From positions 1 through 64,000 of the forward strand of contig SUWN01000002.1 of assembly GCA_015061465.1 (NCBI GenBank): DNA of 64,000 nt, written 5' to 3'. The position numbers and the translations under genes are program-made. This document shows positions 60,959 to 64,000 of this stretch, piece after piece; position 1 is the first letter of the stretch; every line of letters begins with the position of its first letter. The notes under the pieces are model-generated. The model saw nothing but the letters and a program-made list of their open reading frames with translations, searched no databases and was not told the DNA's origin. The DNA is from Treponema bryantii (GTDB taxonomy: Bacteria; Spirochaetota; Spirochaetia; Treponematales; Treponemataceae).

Positions 60959-61921
60959 ATGAAAGTTTTAGTTATTGGTGGCGCTGGATACATTGGAAGT
61001 CACGTTGTAAAAGCAATGATGAAAGCTGGACACAAAGTTACAGTTTTTGACAATCTTTCTAGCGGATTAAGATGCAATTTATTTAAAGAAAACGACTTTA
61101 TTCATGGAAATATTTTGATTCAATCTGAAATTGAAGCTGCTTTTGAAAAAGGATTTGACGCATTCGTTCATCTTGCAGCTTTTAAAGCAGTTGGTGAATC
61201 TATGGAAAATCCAGAAAAATATTCTGTAAATAATATCACAGGAACTTTAAACATTATGAATGCAGCTGTTAAATTCGGTTGTAAAAAAATGATTTTCAGT
61301 TCGTCAGCAGCAGTTTTTGGAGCTCCACAATATTTACCAATTGACGAAAACCATCCAAAAAATCCAGAAAGTTATTACGGATTTACAAAATTAGAAATTG
61401 AACGCTTTATGGCTTGGTACGACCAATTAAAAGGATTAAAATTTGCCGCTTTAAGATATTTTAACGCAGCGGGTTACGATCCTGACGGAGAAATCAGAGG
61501 ATTGGAACGTTCACCACAAAATCTTTTACCTAGAATTATGGAAGTTGCTTGCGGAATGCGTGATGAATTAAAAGTTTTTGGAACAGATTACGATACACGC
61601 GACGGAACATGTATTAGAGATTATGTTCACGTAACTGATTTAGCAAATGCACACGTTTTGGCATTGGAATATATTGCAAAAAACAACGAAAGTTTGACAG
61701 TAAATCTTGGAACAGAAAAAGGAACTACTGTAAAAGAATTGCTCGATGCTTCACGTCGCATTTCAGGCAAAGCAATTCCTTCTGAAGATGTTGAACGTCG
61801 TCCAGGCGACCCAGCTTGTTTGTACGCAACAAGTAAACATGCAAAAGAACTTTTAGGCTGGGAACCAAAATTCAGCGATGTTGATACATTAGTAAAAACA
61901 ACTTGGGAAGTTTACAAATAA
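60959..61921 (+). CDS. galE: UDP-glucose 4-epimerase
   Basis: Short-chain dehydrogenase of 320 residues, interconverting UDP-Glc and UDP-Gal using tightly bound NAD. NAD motif GGAGYIGSHVVKAMMKAGH at the N-terminus; Tyr-x3-Lys in YYGFTKLEIERFMAWY; LRYFNAAGYDPDGEIRG and DGTCIRDYVHVTDLANAHV. Sequence alone does not exclude the N-acetyl substrates. GAGG in the end of the preceding gene serves as Shine-Dalgarno. Confidence 0.95.
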   Translation: MKVLVIGGAGYIGSHVVKAMMKAGHKVTVFDNLSSGLRCNLFKENDFIHGNILIQSEIEAAFEKGFDAFVHLAAFKAVGESMENPEKYSVNNITGTLNIMNAAVKFGCKKMIFSSSAAVFGAPQYLPIDENHPKNPESYYGFTKLEIERFMAWYDQLKGLKFAALRYFNAAGYDPDGEIRGLERSPQNLLPRIMEVACGMRDELKVFGTDYDTRDGTCIRDYVHVTDLANAHVLALEYIAKNNESLTVNLGTEKGTTVKELLDASRRISGKAIPSEDVERRPGDPACLYATSKHAKELLGWEPKFSDVDTLVKTTWEVYK

Positions 61922-61943
61922 TTTTTTAACGGAATACGAAAAT

Positions 61944-63161
61944 ATGGAAAAAATAAAATCATTTTTAAATAATCAAAAATCTCAGATGATTGAATTACAA
62001 CAAATTTTAACAGCGATTCCTGCAATTTCACCAGAAAACGGAGGAATTGGAGAATCTGAAAAATGTGCAGCACTAGAAAAATGGCTTAAAGAAAATGGAT
62101 TTTCTGATATTCAAAAATTTTCTGCTCCAGATTCTCGTGTTCCGTCTAAAGAAAGACCAAGTTTAGTTGTAACAATTCCTGGTCAGAAGGATGATTACAG
62201 AATTTGGGTTATGGCTCACATGGACGTTGTTCCTACAGGAGAATTAAGCCTTTGGGAAACAGAACCTTTTGCAATGGTAGAAAAAGACGGAAAACTTTTT
62301 GGTCGCGGGGTTGAAGATAACCAACAAGGTTTAGTTTCATCTGTTTTTGCTTCACTTTATTACGTAAAAAACAATATAACTCCACTTCACACAATAAAAT
62401 TGCTTTTTGTTGCTGACGAAGAATGCGGAAGCGAATACGGAATTGTTTATTTGATGAAAAACTTTGATTTATTCAAAAAAACAGATTGCGTTGTAATTCC
62501 TGACGGTGGTGACCCAAAAGGTGAAACAATTGAAATTGCAGAAAAAAATCTTCTTTGGCTCAAACTTCACGTAATGGGAAAACAAACTCACGGTTCGCGC
62601 CCAGACAGTGGAAACAATGCTTGTCTTGCTGCAAACGATTTGTCTTTACGTTTGAATAAATTAGAATCATATTTTAATAAAAAAGACGATTTATTCCAGC
62701 CAAATTATTCTACATTCCAACCTACACTCAGACAAAAAAACGTTGATAGCATAAACATTATTCCTGGTGACGATGTTTTTTGCATGGACTGTAGAATCTT
62801 ACCTTGCTACAGCCTAAAAGAAGTAATTGCAAAAGTTGAAGAAGTTTGTAAAGAAATCGAAAAAGATTACGGTGTGAAAGTGGAATACACAATTCCGCAA
62901 AAATCAGAAAGCCCCGCAACTTCTCAAGATGCACAGATTGTAAAAAAACTAAGTCAAGCAATTTACAAAACACGCGGAATTAATGCAAAAACAATTGGAA
63001 TTGGTGGCGGAACAGTTGGTGCAGAACTAAGACGCGAAGGAATTGAAGCAGCTGTTTGGAGCACATTGGAAGATATGGCGCACCAACCAAATGAATATTG
63101 TGTTATTCAAAATATGATTGATGACGCCATCACTTTAGCAGTTTTATTTAACGAAGAATAA
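61944..63161 (+). CDS. M20-family metallopeptidase
   Basis: 405 residues. Zinc-dependent exopeptidase fold: VMAHMDVVPTGELSLW (His-x-Asp), FGRGVEDNQQGLVSS, VADEECGSEYGIVYL (catalytic Glu and ligand), CVVIPDGGD and GIGGGTVGAELRREGIEAAVWS at the end, where a last His sits in MAHQPNEYC. A dimerisation domain is inserted in the middle (LHVMGKQTHGSRPDSGNN). Probably a dipeptidase or aminoacylase-type hydrolase; the substrate is unknown. It follows galE by 22 bp. Confidence 0.9.
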   Translation: MEKIKSFLNNQKSQMIELQQILTAIPAISPENGGIGESEKCAALEKWLKENGFSDIQKFSAPDSRVPSKERPSLVVTIPGQKDDYRIWVMAHMDVVPTGELSLWETEPFAMVEKDGKLFGRGVEDNQQGLVSSVFASLYYVKNNITPLHTIKLLFVADEECGSEYGIVYLMKNFDLFKKTDCVVIPDGGDPKGETIEIAEKNLLWLKLHVMGKQTHGSRPDSGNNACLAANDLSLRLNKLESYFNKKDDLFQPNYSTFQPTLRQKNVDSINIIPGDDVFCMDCRILPCYSLKEVIAKVEEVCKEIEKDYGVKVEYTIPQKSESPATSQDAQIVKKLSQAIYKTRGINAKTIGIGGGTVGAELRREGIEAAVWSTLEDMAHQPNEYCVIQNMIDDAITLAVLFNEE

Positions 63162-63163
63162 AA

Positions 63164-64000
63164 CTAGCGAATCTTAAATATGATTCCCACGATAGCACAA
63201 GTGATTAATAATTGCATAATTACAAATTTTATTAATACTTGTGTTGGAGACCAGTTTCGGTTTACGCGCATATGGTCGTGAAGTGGGAATCTGATTTTTT
63301 CAAAAACTTTAATCTTAAAAAATCTAAGCAAGAAAACTTTTATAAGTCCCATTCCACCGTTTACAAAAATAATAGAAGATGTGGCAAAAATTAAAAATGG
63401 ATTTCCACTTACCATAACACAACTTCCAAGGAAAAATCCTAACGCGCGACTTCCAGCGTCACCCATCAAACATTTACTTGGAAAAGCATTATGCCATAAA
63501 TACCCCATTAACACGCCAGACAAAGCAAAAAGCATTACAGCCCATTGAGCACCTTCTTTAAAATGAGGAACAAGCAAGTACAAAGAAATATCTTTATGTC
63601 CTAAAATAAAATAAAAAATTGCTCCCAAAGTGATTAATCCAATCAAAACTAAAGAAGCAGAAAGCCCATCAACCCCATCTGTACAGTTTGTTGTATTAAT
63701 AGAGGCCCATAACATTATTGTACAAATAATTACGAACACAACAGGATTAACAATAATTTCACTAGAAACAAAAGGAAGCCAAAAACGAACGTTACCATCC
63801 GCAGAAAGATTTTTTAATCCATATAAAAGAACAAAAGAAGCTGCCACACTAATTACTAAATCTAAAGCTCCTTTTAAGTATTCACCCCAACTAGAAACAC
63901 TTTTATCATCTAAAAAACCAGTGAGCATTGTTACCCAAGTTAACAGAAGAATTAACGCTCTATTTAAGTTCATTGGAACAATTAAAAAACAAAGAATTAC
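63164..64000 (-). CDS. mraY: Phospho-MurNAc-pentapeptide transferase MraY (5' end outside window)
   Basis: The C-terminal ~278 codons of MraY; the reading frame stays open to the right edge of the window, so the 269-residue start in the track is internal and about 80 residues are missing. Family motifs: GFLDDKSVSS (Asp pair), NTTNCTDGVDGLSAS, AFPSKCLMGDAGSRALGFFLG and FPLHDHMRVN (His motif). It transfers phospho-MurNAc-pentapeptide to undecaprenyl phosphate, forming lipid I. It lies about 16 kb from the dcw cluster, where it is usually found. Confidence 0.93.
   Translation of the reverse strand, partial: VILCFLIVPMNLNRALILLLTWVTMLTGFLDDKSVSSWGEYLKGALDLVISVAASFVLLYGLKNLSADGNVRFWLPFVSSEIIVNPVVFVIICTIMLWASINTTNCTDGVDGLSASLVLIGLITLGAIFYFILGHKDISLYLLVPHFKEGAQWAVMLFALSGVLMGYLWHNAFPSKCLMGDAGSRALGFFLGSCVMVSGNPFLIFATSSIIFVNGGMGLIKVFLLRFFKIKVFEKIRFPLHDHMRVNRNWSPTQVLIKFVIMQLLITCAIVGIIFKIR

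Overview
The window reads as an AT-rich chromosome segment of a Treponema-like spirochaete. The evidence is a pair of FlaA filament-sheath genes, several lipoproteins with loose spirochaetal lipoboxes (ITSC, VSFSC, INVSC, FSSC), and a division cluster in the order mraZ-rsmH-ftsL-murF-ftsW-ftsQ-ftsA-ftsZ followed by xer, a TPR lipoprotein, dprA, topA and xer, which is the order I know from treponemes. Glycogen genes plus GH95 and GH43 glycosidases fit a host-associated, plant-glycan-using species (gut, rumen or oral). The species cannot be named from the sequence alone.

Layout. 0-6 kb: a DMT transporter and a glycogen breakdown pair (glgX, glgP). 5.7-13.4 kb: era, a tandem HD/HD-GYP protein, ychF, an Mrp-type Fe-S carrier, a C-GCAxxG-C-C protein, a TrpR-family regulator and a GH95 fucosidase-type enzyme. 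13.4-18.2 kb: the rplU-rpmA / obg-nadD-yqeK-LCP-rsfS ribosome and NAD block. 18.2-24.2 kb (minus strand): a very acidic small protein, an M18 aminopeptidase, a CDF transporter, an anchored NUC1 nuclease and gatC-gatA. 24.25-25.18 kb: ten tandem copies of a 92-bp structured repeat. 25.2-31.2 kb: two GH43 genes, a six-helix membrane protein and an acyl-CoA synthetase. 31.2-47.6 kb (minus strand): hslU-hslV, then about 570 bp of structured repeats with inverted ends, then xerC-topA-dprA-TPR lipoprotein-xerD-ftsZ through mraZ. 47.7-56.4 kb: an uncharacterised nuclease-like gene, the flaA pair, guaB, an outer-membrane barrel candidate, an IS110-family element and a DegP-type protease. 56.7-64 kb: map, a J-domain protein, secG, small lipoproteins, a vWA protein, galE, an M20 peptidase and a truncated mraY.

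The most interesting signals are non-coding. (1) A family of structured intergenic repeats: the 92-bp array at 24.25-25.18 kb and two elements at 33.3-33.9 kb share a GCTTCCAGTTTT...AAAACTGGT hairpin core. A neighbouring stem is present in both places with different bases that still pair. The 33-kb elements have imperfect terminal inverted repeats, and a 25-bp perfect copy of one end lies at the left edge of the window. (2) About ten genes have a sigma70-type -10 hexamer only 6-10 nt before the chosen ATG and no Shine-Dalgarno, which suggests widespread leaderless transcripts. (3) mraZ has a clear promoter followed by four phased GTGG repeats (a probable MraZ operator). (4) An IS110-family element with a roughly 200-nt 5' non-coding end, a bridge-RNA candidate, sits in the leader of an outer-membrane protein gene. 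No tRNA, rRNA or CRISPR was recognised.
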